Part shown: piece by piece, positions 33,649 through 33,952 of the stretch
Layout of the letters: each line of letters begins with the position of its first letter
Numbering within the stretch: position 1 is the first letter of the stretch
Origin: Polyangiaceae bacterium
Lineage (GTDB): Bacteria > Myxococcota_A > Polyangia > Polyangiales > Polyangiaceae
Length of the DNA: 33,952 nt
Reading direction: 5' to 3'
Assembly: GCA_025453595.1 (NCBI GenBank)
Contig: JALOQB010000025.1
Span: 1 to 33,952, forward strand
Program-made: the position numbers and the translations under genes
The notes under the pieces: model-generated
Databases searched by the model: none
Seen by the model: only the letters and a program-made list of their open reading frames with translations
What the model was told of the DNA's origin: nothing

Positions 33649-33952
33649 TGCGCAACGTCGTGCTGCTGTGGGTGTTGCTGGCAGGCTGCGCTGGCGAGGA
33701 GAAGAGCCCGCTCCCTTACTACGGTGTCCCTGCGGGCTCGTCCGGGGCCGCGGGGGCAGGCGGAGGCGCCGGCGCAGGGGGGCAGGCGGGGGCAGGGGCG
33801 CAGGGCGGGGCGAGCGGCGCCGTGGTGATCAACGAGGTCGATCCCTCGGGAGATCCGGCGGACTGGGTCGAGCTCTTCAACCGCGGCGCCGAGCCGGTGG
33901 ACCTGTCCGGGTGGAACGTGGCGCAGGGGTACGAGGGGGCGCCCCCGGAGGA
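33648..33952 (+). CDS. Lamin-tail-domain lipoprotein, 5' part (runs off the window)
   Basis: The first 101 codons are present. The signal peptide MRNVVLLWVLLAGC has lipobox LAGC (C14). A Gly/Ala/Gln linker (about 30-57) leads to the start of a lamin-tail domain (about 58 on), with VVINEVDPSGDPADWVELFNRGAEPVDLSGWNV split around the conserved W-x-E-L-F-N core. This is the second such protein of the operon. The one-base stop/start overlap (TGATG) with the barrel gene and the continued open frame to the edge support it. The C-terminal part cannot be judged. Confidence 0.8.
   Translation, partial: MRNVVLLWVLLAGCAGEEKSPLPYYGVPAGSSGAAGAGGGAGAGGQAGAGAQGGASGAVVINEVDPSGDPADWVELFNRGAEPVDLSGWNVAQGYEGAPPE

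Overview
The window is about 34 kb of very GC-rich DNA (roughly 70% by eye), almost fully coding. It most likely comes from a myxobacterium (Myxococcota, probably the Polyangiales side). The signs are a MYXO-CTERM-type tail, two Hanks-type Ser/Thr kinases, several lipoproteins with Gly/Ser/Ala/Gln-rich linkers, a Cys-rich modular lipoprotein, an OmpA protein with TSP3 repeats, and short GC-rich hairpin repeats between genes. No rRNA, tRNA, CRISPR array, transposase or phage gene was recognised.

Layout. 1-239: a degenerate hairpin-bearing repeat. 240-689 (-): a small membrane protein. 760-4777: an RNA-repair locus, rtcR (-) divergent from rtcB-rtcA (+), with an AT-rich palindromic box between them. 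4799-5452 (-): a flavoprotein of the nitroreductase fold carrying the lid residues of iodotyrosine deiodinase. 5476-7826 (+): an ABC ATPase and permease pair. 7833-14510 (-): seven co-directional genes (lipoprotein, LptE-like lipoprotein, DUF72, zinc-ribbon/coiled-coil membrane protein, kinase fused to a diiron metallo-beta-lactamase domain, 47-residue membrane peptide, TauE/SafE permease). 14617-15765 (+): VWA lipoprotein, convergent with and overlapping a Cys-rich lipoprotein (-). 17408-18986 (+): a Ser/Thr kinase whose end overlaps an ATP-dependent RNA ligase. 19118-22157 (-): a small helical protein, a GH35-like glycosidase and an MlaF-like ATPase, tightly coupled. 22195-22926 (+): an unknown protein with an internal repeat. 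23071-24888 (+): OmpA/TSP3 protein. 24900-25949 (-): AmgK-like sugar kinase. 26016-29378 (+): zinc-ribbon membrane protein, Tat-exported amine oxidase, ABHD18-like hydrolase. 29454 to the right edge (+): lamin-tail lipoprotein, DUF2252 lipoprotein, outer-membrane barrel-like protein and a second lamin-tail lipoprotein, each overlapping the next.

How the genes work together. RtcR should sense RNA damage through its CARF domain and drive RtcB and RtcA with sigma-54. A second, unrelated RNA ligase sits 14 kb away, translationally coupled to a kinase. The most unusual single protein is the kinase at 8894-11071: a complete Hanks kinase followed by a flavodiiron/ODP-type domain with all six expected metal-ligand positions, which suggests kinase activity gated by O2, NO or redox state. 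The right-hand operon looks like a cell-surface system in which a protein-kinase-like DUF2252 domain is exported as a lipoprotein.

At the DNA level, a 14-bp motif, TATGGAAnnnCCRT, occurs five times. Four copies lie in unrelated genes, in different frames, and force AT-ending or otherwise unusual codons, so it looks like a selected DNA site.
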